Assembly (NCBI GenBank): GCA_963789275.1
Contig: CAWBKF010000010.1
Span: 124,001-188,000 of the forward strand
Source of the DNA: DAHUYF01 sp963789275
GTDB lineage: Bacteria; Pseudomonadota; Alphaproteobacteria; ATCC43930; CGMCC-115725
Length of the DNA: 64,000 bases
Direction: 5' to 3'
Part shown: piece after piece, positions 1-7,872 of the stretch
Position numbering within the stretch: position 1 is the first letter of the stretch
Layout of the letters: each line of letters starts with the position of its first letter
Program-made: the position numbers and the translations under genes
Notes under the pieces: model-generated
Database searches by the model: none
What the model was told of the DNA's origin: nothing
The model's input: the letters and a program-made list of their open reading frames with translations, nothing else

Positions 1-773
1 CCGAAGCCGCCGCCGAGATAGGCGGTCCTGACCCGCACCCGGTTCTCCGGCCAGCCCAGCAGCCGCGCGATCTCGATGCGCACGAAGGACGGGCTTTGCG
101 AGGCGGTGTGGATGGTGACGCCGGTCTCCGTCGCCTCGGCCAGTGCTACGATCGGCTCGAGCGGCGTGTGCATCACCGGCTGGGTGCGGAAGCTGTGCTC
201 GAAGATTTGGTCGGCTTCGGCAAAGGCGCGATCGGCATCGCCGCGCCTGAGCTTGAACTCGAGCGCGACGTTGGTGCCGCGCCGCCCGGTGAGATGCCTG
301 AGATCGGCAAACGTCCCGGCCGGCTTCAGCGCCTCATGCACCAGCACCGGCGAGGTCATCGCCTCGACCTCGTCGAAGACCCCCGGCAGCTCGTCATACT
401 CGACCTCGACGAGCTGCGCCGCCGCCTCGGCGATGGCGGGATCGGCGGCGAGCACCGCCGCCACCGGCTCGCCGATATGGCGCACCGTGTCGATGGCGAG
501 GATCGGCTGGTCGTGAAACGCCGGCCCGTAATAGGGTTCGGGGATGATCTGGCGCACCTCGGCGCTGGTGATGACGGCGAAGACGCCTGCCATCGCCCGC
601 GCCGCGCCGGCATCGATGCGGCGGATGCGGCCATGGGCGATCGGGCTGCGCACCAGCTTGCCGTGCAGCATGCCGGGCAGGCGGAGATTGTGGATGTATT
701 CCGCCCGCCCCGTCACCTTGGCGCGGGCCTCGAGCCGCGGCAGCGACCGGCCGATCTGGCGCGAGACGCTCAT
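1..773 (-). CDS. Xanthine/CO dehydrogenase-type molybdopterin-binding large subunit (N-terminal part)
   Basis: Large catalytic subunit of a molybdenum hydroxylase of the xanthine oxidase/CoxL family, which oxidises an aldehyde, N-heterocycle or similar substrate. The reading frame is open to the window edge, so about 257 N-terminal residues are visible of a family that is usually about 760-800. It begins MSVSRQIGRSLPRLEARAKV, typical of the family, and contains the conserved HTPLEP motif and the YLGGGF motif near the edge, which belong to the first molybdopterin-binding half. Its start codon overlaps the stop of the FAD subunit (ATGA), so the two are translationally coupled. The diagnostic CoxL active-site loop lies outside the window, so the substrate cannot be named. 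A 2Fe-2S subunit is expected further left. Confidence 0.88.
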   Translation of the reverse strand, partial: MSVSRQIGRSLPRLEARAKVTGRAEYIHNLRLPGMLHGKLVRSPIAHGRIRRIDAGAARAMAGVFAVITSAEVRQIIPEPYYGPAFHDQPILAIDTVRHIGEPVAAVLAADPAIAEAAAQLVEVEYDELPGVFDEVEAMTSPVLVHEALKPAGTFADLRHLTGRRGTNVALEFKLRRGDADRAFAEADQIFEHSFRTQPVMHTPLEPIVALAEATETGVTIHTASQSPSFVRIEIARLLGWPENRVRVRTAYLGGGF

Positions 774-1645
774 GGCGCCGCCTCCGGCGCCGGCGCGAGC
801 AGCCGCGCGAGCGCGCGCCGCAGCTCCACCTCGAGCAGCTGGCGCTTGTAGCTGGCCGAGCCGCGCGCATCGGCGATGATCGCCGCCTCCGCCGCCGCTG
901 CCTTGCCGGCCTCGCGCAGCAGCGTCGCATCGGCCCTGCGCCCGGCAAGCAGGCTCTCGGTGGCGGCGAGCCGCATCGGTTTCTCCGTCGCGGCGCTGAC
1001 GACGATGGTGGCGGCGCGGATCGAAGCGCCTTCCGTCTCGAGCGACACCGCGATGCCGAGCGCCGGCCAGTCATCGGCCGCGCGCGTGGTGCATTTGACG
1101 TAAAGCGCGCGGCGTCGCGGCTGCGGCGGCACGATCAGCGCGGCGATGAGCTCGTCGCCGCGCAGCACCGTCTCGTAATAGCCCGAAACCAGGCCGTCGA
1201 CCGGGATCCGGCGCCGTCCCGCGGGCCCCGCGACCTCGATCTCGGCGCCGAGCGCGATCAGCACCGGCGGCAGGTCCATATGCGGATCGGCATGGGCGAG
1301 ATTGCCGCCGATGGTGGCGACGTTGCGCACGCGCGGATTGGAATGGCTGCGCAGGGTCTGGGCGATCACCGGGAAGGCGGCTCGAACCTCCGGCGCGCGC
1401 TCGAGCTCGGCGAGCCGCACCATGGCGCCGGCCCTGAGCGCGCCCGCCGGCGAGAGCGCGATGCCGGTGAAATCCTCGCCCAGCGCCCTGAGGCTCACCA
1501 GCCGCGTCGGCCGGAAGAAGCCCGACTTCATCATCAGCATCAGCGCCGTGCCGCCGGCGATGGCGCGCACCGCGGGATCATCGGGATCGAGCAGGCCCAG
1601 CGCTTCGCGCAAGGAGGCGGGCTCGACGAGATCAAACGGCATCAT
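770..1645 (-). CDS. FAD-binding medium subunit of a molybdenum hydroxylase (CoxM-like)
   Basis: FAD-binding subunit that passes electrons between the Fe-S subunit and an acceptor in xanthine/CO-dehydrogenase-type enzymes. About 291 residues, normal for the family. The two flavin-binding signatures are visible: AGGTALMLMMK near residue 35 and TIGGNLAHADPHMDLPP near residue 112. The start MMPFDLVEP is chosen because it matches the usual N-terminus; the upstream extension in the same frame is low-complexity and unlike the family. The stop overlaps the start of the large subunit by four bases. It appears to be the first gene of the operon, transcribed away from the PQQ dehydrogenase at 2083. Confidence 0.87.
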   Translation of the reverse strand: MMPFDLVEPASLREALGLLDPDDPAVRAIAGGTALMLMMKSGFFRPTRLVSLRALGEDFTGIALSPAGALRAGAMVRLAELERAPEVRAAFPVIAQTLRSHSNPRVRNVATIGGNLAHADPHMDLPPVLIALGAEIEVAGPAGRRRIPVDGLVSGYYETVLRGDELIAALIVPPQPRRRALYVKCTTRAADDWPALGIAVSLETEGASIRAATIVVSAATEKPMRLAATESLLAGRRADATLLREAGKAAAAEAAIIADARGSASYKRQLLEVELRRALARLLAPAPEAAP

Positions 1646-2082
1646 CGCGCCGCGCCCATCGCCGCTCCGCCGACTGTCTGCGTTCGTCGCGCCCCGGCGC
1701 GCATCGCCTGTGATCCTCCCCGGTCCATCCCTGTCGTCGGCGCCTGCGAACGGCCGATCTCTTCTTGGCGCCGGCGAGTATAGGGCGCCCGCTACCGACG
1801 GCAACCGCTGGGCGGGTCTTAATCTTCATCTGCGCGAGCAGGCGCTCATCCTACTTGCGCCAATCGACAATCTCATCTGCACCTGCATCGCTGTCGTGCC
1901 GGCGCGCCTTTTGGATGCGGCTTGGCGCCACCGATGGTTGCGGCTATTCTGTTGCCGATGACCGATTCAATCGGTCCTATCGGGAATGTCGGGCCAAAGC
2001 ATTTCCTGCGTCGATGCGGGCAAAGGTAAAGTGAGCGGTAGGGGCCGGCTGGTCACGCTGCCGCCGTAATCAGGAGGGAGCA
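1646..2082. promoter_or_regulatory. Divergent intergenic region between molybdenum hydroxylase and PQQ dehydrogenase
   Basis: About 437 bases with no convincing gene. It should hold the promoters of both divergent operons. It contains a perfect 15-bp palindrome, ACCGATTCAATCGGT at 1961-1975, about 108 bases before the PQQ dehydrogenase start, which is a candidate operator. An AGGAGGGAG ribosome-binding site sits just before the ATG at 2083. I see no clear sigma-70 -35/-10 pair. Confidence 0.5.
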
Positions 2083-3844
2083 ATGCAACATAAGAAGGCG
2101 ATAGCGTTCTCCATGGCGCTGGCCGTGGGGGCGTTGCTGGGCGGCTGCGCCCAGCAGACGGCGGCGACGGGGCCGGCCGCGACGGCGCCGATGGCGCCGA
2201 TGGCGATGGCGGTGCCGCCGGACGGCGCGACGGGGGCGGACTGGACGACCTATCACGGCACTTGGCGGGACTACGACTTCAGCGGCCTCGACCAGATCAA
2301 CACCGATACCGTGAAGAACCTGCAAGTGGCCTGGACGCACGATCCCGGACGCGACACCCGCGGGCTGCAATCGATGCCGCTGGCGCAGGGCGGCGTCCTC
2401 TATTACTCGGGCTCCTACAGCCGGATCTACGCGCTCGACGGCGCCTCGGGCAACGTCATCTGGTCCTATTTCCCGAAGCTGGATGAAGGGCTCATCAAGC
2501 GCCAGACGCATTCGCCCTATAACCGCGGCGTCGCCTTGGGCCATGGCCGGGTCTATGTCGGCACGATGGATGGCAGGCTCATCGCCATCGACCAGAAGAC
2601 CGGCAAGCCGGATCTGGGACACCAAGCTCATCAACTCGAAGAAGCTGACCGTTGGCTTCACCGGCGCGCCCATCGTCGTCAAGGACATGGTGGTGATCGG
2701 CGCGCAGGGCGGCGAGTGGCCCTATCGCGGTCCGATCTTCGGCGTCGACGCCCGCACCGGGAAGAAGAAGTGGACCTTCCTCACCGTCGCTCCCGACAAG
2801 GCGTCGCTGGCGACCTGGGGCCACAATTCCTGGCGCACCGGCGGCGGCGGCGGCTGGATGCCCGGCACCTATGAGGCCGCAACCAACACGTTGTGGTGGG
2901 GCACCGCCAACCCGGCGCCGCTCTACGACTGGTCGGGCCCCGATTTCGAGCATAATGGCGCGCGGCCCGGCGACAACCTCTACACCACCTCGGTCCTCGC
3001 GCTCGATCCCGACACCGGCAAGCTCAAATACTATCACCAGGAGCTGCCGCACGACGCCTGGGACTTCGACAGCGCCGTCGGCGAGTTCGTCATGATCGAC
3101 CAGGGCGGCAAGAGCCTGGTCGTCCATCCCAACAAGAGCGGCTACATCTTCGTCTACAACCGCGGCGACGCCAGCATCGTCAACGTCTGGCGCATCACCG
3201 AGAACAGCAACTTCGTGAAGGATATCGACCCGCATACGGGCGAGCTGATCGGCCGTCGCGACTTCACTGCAGGGCCAGTCAACCCGCCGCTCTGCCCGGC
3301 GATCGACGGTGGCGTCAGCTTCAATTCGGGCGCCTATGATCCCCGCACCGGCACCTACTTCAAGGTCGGGAACGAGTGGTGCATCGACATGAAGGTGGTG
3401 AAGACCCGGCCGATCCTCGAGCCGCAGGCGCAGCTCAACATCGGGGCCGATTTCCACGAGGTGCCGCCTCCGGGCGCCGACAAGCCTTGGGGCCATGTCG
3501 ACGCGCGCGACCCCATCACCGGCAAGCTCAAATGGCAGGTGAAGTTCAAGGAGCCGCCGCTGGCAAGCCTGCTGGCGACGGCCGGCAACCTGCTCTTCGT
3601 GCCCGATGCCGAGGGCGTGCTCCACGCCTATGATTCGCGCAACGGCCAGGAGCTGTGGTCGCATTCCGACGGCGTCGGCCATGACGGCGGCATCATGACT
3701 TACGCAGCCAACGGCAAGCAGTACGTCGCCGTGGTCGCCGGCTGGGGCGGCATGGTCACCGACGGCTATCCCAAGATGTTCGGCGAGCCTTTCACCAGCA
3801 TGCCGCGCAACACCGGCGTGCTGACGGTCTACGCGCTGAAATAA
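2083..3844 (+). CDS. PQQ-dependent alcohol-dehydrogenase-like lipoprotein (frameshifted)
   Basis: Eight-bladed-propeller quinoprotein of the methanol/ethanol dehydrogenase family, expected to oxidise an alcohol or aldehyde outside the cytoplasmic membrane and pass electrons to the cytochrome c encoded next. It is about 587 residues. Residues 1-22 form a lipoprotein signal ending LLGGC, so it should be lipid-anchored rather than soluble. The catalytic region reads HDAWDFDSAVGEF. The Asp two residues after the catalytic Asp is the position that separates lanthanide-type (Asp) from calcium-type methanol dehydrogenases; glucose dehydrogenases can also carry Asp there, so metal use is inferred. 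The vicinal Cys-Cys pair of MxaF/XoxF is absent; HSPYNRG replaces it. One extra base near 2611 breaks the frame between AIDQKTGKP and IWDTKLINSKK. Both halves match the family, so I treat it as one gene. Confidence 0.82.
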
Positions 3845-3862
3845 CCCTCTACCGAGCGTTTG

Positions 3863-3892
3863 AAAGGGCGGGGCACTCTTGCCCCGCCCTTT
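3863..3892 (+). terminator. Strong hairpin between PQQ dehydrogenase and cytochrome c genes
   Basis: A perfect 12-bp stem, AAAGGGCGGGGC pairing with GCCCCGCCCTTT across the 6-base loop ACTCTT. It starts 19 bases after the dehydrogenase stop and ends 18 bases before the cytochrome c start. No T-tract longer than three follows, so it may be a partial terminator or an mRNA-stabilising element that keeps the enzyme transcript more abundant than the downstream genes. Confidence 0.75.
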
Positions 3893-3910
3893 CGACGTTG
3901 GAGCTCAGAA

Positions 3911-4231
3911 ATGCCGCGATCGATCTTGGGAATTGTCGTCGTCGCCCTCTGCCTCGCCGCCACGCCGAGCCTCGCCGCCAAGCAGGACCCGCCGATGACC
4001 GACGAGGACACCGCCGGGCTCTTCGCCTCGACCTGCGGCTTCTGTCACCAGGAGGGTGGCCGGGTGGCCGGCAAGGGCCCGCAGCTCATGGGCACCAAGC
4101 GCACCGACGACTTCATCATCAACCGCATCAAGCATGGCAAGGAGGGCGCCATGCCGTCCTTCGGCCAGGCGTTGACCAACAGCCAGATCAAGAGCATCGT
4201 GCATTACATCCGCAACCTGAAGCCGGAGTGA
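3911..4231 (+). CDS. Periplasmic c-type cytochrome partner of the PQQ dehydrogenase
   Basis: Small exported monohaem cytochrome c of 106 residues. A Sec signal peptide (hydrophobic core at residues 5-18, cleavage near SLAA-K24) is followed by one haem-binding motif CGFCH at residues 42-46. A likely Met axial ligand lies in GAMPSFG near residue 79. Its position between the PQQ dehydrogenase and a MoxJ/XoxJ-like protein makes it the probable electron acceptor, in the role of XoxG/cytochrome cL, although it is shorter than classical cL. The start is the ATG that gives an intact signal peptide. Its stop lies five bases before the next start, indicating an operon. Confidence 0.88.
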   Translation: MPRSILGIVVVALCLAATPSLAAKQDPPMTDEDTAGLFASTCGFCHQEGGRVAGKGPQLMGTKRTDDFIINRIKHGKEGAMPSFGQALTNSQIKSIVHYIRNLKPE

Positions 4232-4236
4232 CCGCC

Positions 4237-5010
4237 ATGCCGCGCGCCCGCTTGCTCGCCCTCCTAGCGCTGCTGCTGGGCGCGGCCGCCGCCGCGCCTG
4301 CGGCGGCGCGCGGCCTCGCCGACATCAAGTCGAGCGGCACCATCGCGCTCTGCGCCCATCCGAACTCTCTGCCCTTCGCCAGCAAGGACGGCCATCTCCA
4401 CGGCTTCCAGGTCGAACTGGCCGAGGCGCTGGCCCACCAGCTCGGCGTGAGCCTGACGCGCGAATGGATCATCACCCGTTACGACCTCTTCCGTGCGCCC
4501 TGCGACATCGTCATGGACAGCATCGCCGATCCCGAGGCGCAGGAGGATTCCGGGCTGCAGATCTCCAAGCCCTATCGCCGCAGCGGCGTGGCGCTGGCGC
4601 TACGCGCCGGCGACAAGACCCGCTCGCTCGACGATCTCGGCCGGCGCAAGGTGGGCGTGCTCACCAGCTCGATCGCGGCGATGACCCTCGACAAGCGCGG
4701 CATCGAGACCGTGCCGGGCCTGTTCGAGGACGAGATCCTGGCCATGCTGGCGAAAGGCGAGGTCGACGCCGCGGCGGTGACGCCGACCTCGGTGGGCTAT
4801 TTCAACCTGCGCCACCCCGACGCGAAGCTGCGCCTGGCCTATGTCTTTGACAACGAGCCGGACCTCTCCTGGAACGTCGCCGTCGGCATGCGCCGGCCGG
4901 ATGCCGAGCTGCGCCAGGCGATCGACACGGCGATGACGCACCTCCTCGCCGACGGCACGGTGAAGCGCGTCTACGCCCATTACGGCATCGAGCTGGTGCC
5001 TCCGCGCTAA
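4237..5010 (+). CDS. MoxJ/XoxJ-like periplasmic binding protein associated with quinoprotein dehydrogenase
   Basis: Periplasmic solute-binding-fold protein (SBP_bac_3 type) of about 257 residues with a signal peptide ending around AAARG. It matches the group found beside PQQ alcohol dehydrogenases (MoxJ/MxaJ/XoxJ), thought to act as a chaperone or activator of the dehydrogenase rather than a transport component. Recognisable stretches are LCAHPNSLPFASKDG near residue 39, GFQVELAEALA near residue 56 and GVLTSSIAAMTLDKRG near residue 139. No ABC permease or ATPase is nearby, which supports the non-transport role. It completes a dehydrogenase, cytochrome, J-protein operon. The partner assignment rests on context and fold, not experiment. 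Confidence 0.82.
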   Translation: MPRARLLALLALLLGAAAAAPAAARGLADIKSSGTIALCAHPNSLPFASKDGHLHGFQVELAEALAHQLGVSLTREWIITRYDLFRAPCDIVMDSIADPEAQEDSGLQISKPYRRSGVALALRAGDKTRSLDDLGRRKVGVLTSSIAAMTLDKRGIETVPGLFEDEILAMLAKGEVDAAAVTPTSVGYFNLRHPDAKLRLAYVFDNEPDLSWNVAVGMRRPDAELRQAIDTAMTHLLADGTVKRVYAHYGIELVPPR

Positions 5011-5073
5011 GGTGCGCGGGCACTCGCCGCCGGCGCACCGGTTGCGCAGATCTCCGACCGACGCGGAAATGTT

Positions 5074-5574
5074 TCAGTGATACGTCGTGAGCTGCGCCCC
5101 CTCGTCATGGACGAAGACCGCCAGCAGGCGCGCGGGCTCGGTGGCGCTGGGGTTGCGGGCGAAGACATGGACGGCGCCCGGCGGCTCGAAGAACATCTCG
5201 CCCGGCTTGTAGATCGCCGCGGGTCCGCCGCCGAGCTGTGATTCGATCTCGCCCGACAGCACATAGACCGAGACCGAGCCGGCATGATGGTGCTCCGGCG
5301 AGAAGCCGCCCGGCGGGAACTCGACCAGCACCGTCGTGACCCGCTTGCCGGCGACATGCGGCAGCGCGTCCGACGAGACGACCGTAATGGTCGGACGCGG
5401 TGCGCCGTCGCCGCTTTGCGCCTGCACATAGGCGGGCGCCGTCGCGCCCCAGCGGCTGGGCTCGACCGGCAGCAGGCGCGCCGCAAGCAGCAGGATCGCC
5501 GCCGCGACAACCGTCGAGAGCGTCAGCACCACCCGCCCAGCGGGGAGCATCGGTAGCCTTGGGTCAAATGACAT
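5074..5574 (-). CDS. Membrane-anchored cupin-domain protein
   Basis: About 166 residues: one membrane segment near residues 12-30 (VVLTLSTVVAAAILLLAARL) followed by an extracytoplasmic single-domain cupin. The cupin metal motif is visible as EHHHAGSVSVYVLSGEI and the second motif as PGEMFFEPPGAVHVFARN. Such proteins bind a metal and often sense or convert small molecules, but the ligand cannot be inferred here. The start MSFDPRLP is chosen because upstream in-frame sequence is Arg/Ser-rich and not protein-like. It converges on the XoxJ-like gene and lies just downstream of a small lipoprotein gene on the same strand. Confidence 0.78.
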   Translation of the reverse strand: MSFDPRLPMLPAGRVVLTLSTVVAAAILLLAARLLPVEPSRWGATAPAYVQAQSGDGAPRPTITVVSSDALPHVAGKRVTTVLVEFPPGGFSPEHHHAGSVSVYVLSGEIESQLGGGPAAIYKPGEMFFEPPGAVHVFARNPSATEPARLLAVFVHDEGAQLTTYH

Positions 5575-5608
5575 TTGGTCTCCTCCTCCGGCGCGTCGAG
5601 CCGGTGCT

Positions 5609-5749
5609 TTATCCGTTGTCGATGTTATAGGGGAAGCTGTGATAGCGATCGAACTCGCTCGGCGGCGCTTTCTTCGCGGGCGCCTCGGTGCAGGCGGCAA
5701 GGTTCGGCGCCAGCAGCCCGAAGGCGAGCAGCGGCAGGATGCATCCCAT
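5609..5749 (-). CDS. Small lipoprotein, 46 residues
   Basis: Very small exported protein with a signal peptide and lipobox NLAAC ending at Cys20, leaving a mature peptide of only 27 residues ending PYNIDNG. A GGGAGAG ribosome-binding site precedes the ATG. It lies 34 bases upstream of the cupin gene on the same strand, so the two are probably co-transcribed. I do not recognise the family. Tiny lipoproteins of this type are common near exported enzymes, and a second one sits near the other PQQ protein at 42770. Confidence 0.6.
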   Translation of the reverse strand: MGCILPLLAFGLLAPNLAACTEAPAKKAPPSEFDRYHSFPYNIDNG

Positions 5750-5969
5750 GATGCTCTCCCTCGCGGTCGCGGGAAGTCGGAAGGCGACCACCTCTTGAAC
5801 ATGAGGCCTGGGCGGACACGCGCAAGCGCCGCGCGCTTTGCCTCGGCCGACGCGGCGGGCGCGATAGAGAGCGCGCGGCCTTCACGCGTTTGTGCGCCGG
5901 CGCTGTCCTTGAACGGCGACCGCCTCGCACCAGCTTCTAGCTAGCAGTGAATGGCGGGGGAGCATCGCG

Positions 5970-6561
5970 ATGCATAGGTCCCTGAGTCTGGCAGCGCTGT
6001 TGACGTGCGCAGCGAGTGCGATGCAGCCCTGCCCAACCTTGGCGCAAGCACCGCCGGATCAGCCCTGACGCGTGTCCAATCGCCGCCGGCCCCGCCGGCG
6101 CAGACCAGCCTCAAGCCGGATGCCAATTCTTCACGGCTCCGGTCACGGTCGACGGCGGCGGGCAACAGCAAGCCGTGGGCAAGACGTGCCAACAACCCGA
6201 CGGTAGCTTGCAGGTCACCCTGCAGGCACCTGGCCTGCCGCTGCAGACCTACACGATGCCGCCGCCGCAATCGGTGGCCCCGGACCAGCAGCAGCCCCAG
6301 CCGCAAACGACTTACGCTTATCCGTATCCCTACCCCTACCCACCCGCCTATGCCTATGCGGCACCGTATTATTGGTCGGACCCATGGGCCTTTGGCGGTT
6401 TTCCCTTCTTCGCCGGCGGCTCGATCTTTTTCGTCCGGGACCGTTTTTTCTTCCGGGATCGATTTGGCCGCATGCATGCAGGATTCGTCCCGGGCGACGG
6501 CTTTCGCGGCGGTGGATTCCATGGCGGAGGCTTTCATGGCGGCGGGGGTGGTCATCGCTGA
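5970..6561 (+). CDS. Secreted Tyr/Pro/Gly-rich protein (probable frameshift)
   Basis: A signal-peptide-like start MHRSLSLAALLTCAASAM at 5970 runs into a stop at 6068, while the rest of the protein continues one frame over from about 6050. Joined, it is a roughly 196-residue exported protein with a small N-terminal domain containing three Cys, a PYPYPYPP/YAYAAPYY segment in the middle, and a C-terminus of GGGFHGGGFHGGGGGHR. Low-complexity envelope proteins of this composition are often poorly conserved. The His/Gly tail could bind metal, but that is speculation. If the signal peptide frame is not used, a shorter unexported version would start near 6016. I do not recognise a family. Confidence 0.5.
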
Positions 6562-6621
6562 CGGCGCCGCGCGCAGCCCAAGGCGCAAGAGGCGAGGACG
6601 CGATGCGGGCGAGGACGGAGC

Positions 6622-7191
6622 TCAAGCTTGCAGTTCAAGGTAGCTCGCCAACTGGTCGTACCACTGCGTCTGGTCGGCGGGCGTGTAATGCGCATTTGCC
6701 GGGCTGGGATTGGGAACGACGAACAGCCGCGTGCGATCGAGGCGCAGCGCTTGCGGTCCGAGGCCGGGATGCGACTCCGAACCGGTGATGGCGCGATGCA
6801 CCTGCCGGTAGGCGGTGACGCCGTGGAAGCAGGCGATTGTCGGCTGGTAGCGCTCGAGTTTCGCGGTCAGCAGCGGCACCCCTGACGCAAGCTCGGCCAA
6901 TGTGAGATCGGCCGCCCGCGCGGTCGCGCGCTTGACGGCATCGGTGAAGCCGAACCCGTAGTCGAGCAGCCGCCGGTCATGCGCCGGCTCCAGCAGCGCG
7001 AGCCCCATCGCCTCTCTCGCCCTCTGGCTCAATCGCGAGCGTGAGAAGCAGGGCCAGAAGCGGTTGGTGCGCCGCGCGAAATAATGCCCCTGCGCCGCCG
7101 AGAAGATCGACGGATTGATGCCGACGAAAACCACGTCGAGCCCGTCGCTCAGCAGGTCGGGGAGGGCGGAGCCTCTATCATCAGCGTCCAT
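6622..7191 (-). CDS. mug: G:T/U mismatch-specific uracil/thymine-DNA glycosylase
   Basis: Base-excision repair enzyme of the Mug/TDG family that removes uracil or thymine mispaired with guanine. 189 residues, close to E. coli Mug (168) with a short N-terminal extension. The catalytic-loop motif GINPS is visible near residue 22, and the C-terminal motif NPSPANA, which contacts the DNA, near residue 169. The start MDADDRGSALPDLL is chosen because the family fold begins at VVFVGINPS and the upstream in-frame segment is unrelated. It converges with the preceding gene and is divergent from the acetyltransferase gene. It appears monocistronic. Confidence 0.88.
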   Translation of the reverse strand: MDADDRGSALPDLLSDGLDVVFVGINPSIFSAAQGHYFARRTNRFWPCFSRSRLSQRAREAMGLALLEPAHDRRLLDYGFGFTDAVKRATARAADLTLAELASGVPLLTAKLERYQPTIACFHGVTAYRQVHRAITGSESHPGLGPQALRLDRTRLFVVPNPSPANAHYTPADQTQWYDQLASYLELQA

Positions 7192-7287
7192 GGTCGGTGT
7201 CCTGTACCTGCCTTGCAGAACAGCCGGAAAAGCCTGACTATTCAAGCGCGATCGGCGGAACTCCTGGGTTAGGCGCCCTAAGGCCAC

Positions 7288-7857
7288 GTGCTTATTCGAG
7301 AAATCGCATCCACGGATGGGGACAGCTACTTCGCGCTCAGGCTCCAGTCCGAGCAGGAGTTTCCGCACTTCGTCGGATTGAATGCGGAGCGCGAGCTGGC
7401 GGCAGGGCCGTCCGGTATCGCCGCCCTGCTTTCCGCATATCCCTCAGAGGGCACGCTCGCCTGGGGCGCTTTTGCGGGCGGCCGGCTTGCCGGTGTGATG
7501 GCGCTGTCCCGGCGGCTCAGCCGAAAATACGGCCACAAGGCGTTTCTCTGGGGCATGTATGTCGTCCCCGAGCATCGCGGCAGCGGCACGGCACAAGCAC
7601 TTATGCAAACCGGCATCGCCTGGGCCAAGGAGCATCCTGATATCGTGGCCATCTCGCTGCAGGTCGCGCTCAGCAACATCCGTGGCCAGAACTTCTACAA
7701 AAGCTTTGGCTTCACGGTTTTCGGCACGGAGCAGCGCTCGCTGTTCGCCGCCGGGCAATTTCACGGCGTGCACTACATGGAGTTGGAGGTGAAGCCCGCC
7801 CGGCCGGGCGCTTCGGCCGACCTCCCCGACACCGCGTCGCAGCAGCGCCGCGGCTGA
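7288..7857 (+). CDS. GNAT family N-acetyltransferase
   Basis: Acetyl-CoA-dependent N-acetyltransferase of about 189 residues. The GNAT motif A region is clear: GMYVVPEHRGSGTAQALM near residue 90, with the acetyl-CoA pyrophosphate loop R/G-x-x-G/A, followed by the motif B segment NFYKSFGFTVFG typical of the C-terminal half. The start is a GTG at 7288, giving MLIREIASTD; no upstream ATG in frame fits better. It stands alone and converges with the FAD oxidoreductase gene. The substrate cannot be deduced. Confidence 0.85.
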   Translation: MLIREIASTDGDSYFALRLQSEQEFPHFVGLNAERELAAGPSGIAALLSAYPSEGTLAWGAFAGGRLAGVMALSRRLSRKYGHKAFLWGMYVVPEHRGSGTAQALMQTGIAWAKEHPDIVAISLQVALSNIRGQNFYKSFGFTVFGTEQRSLFAAGQFHGVHYMELEVKPARPGASADLPDTASQQRRG

Positions 7858-7872
7858 CGCCGCCGCCCGCCC

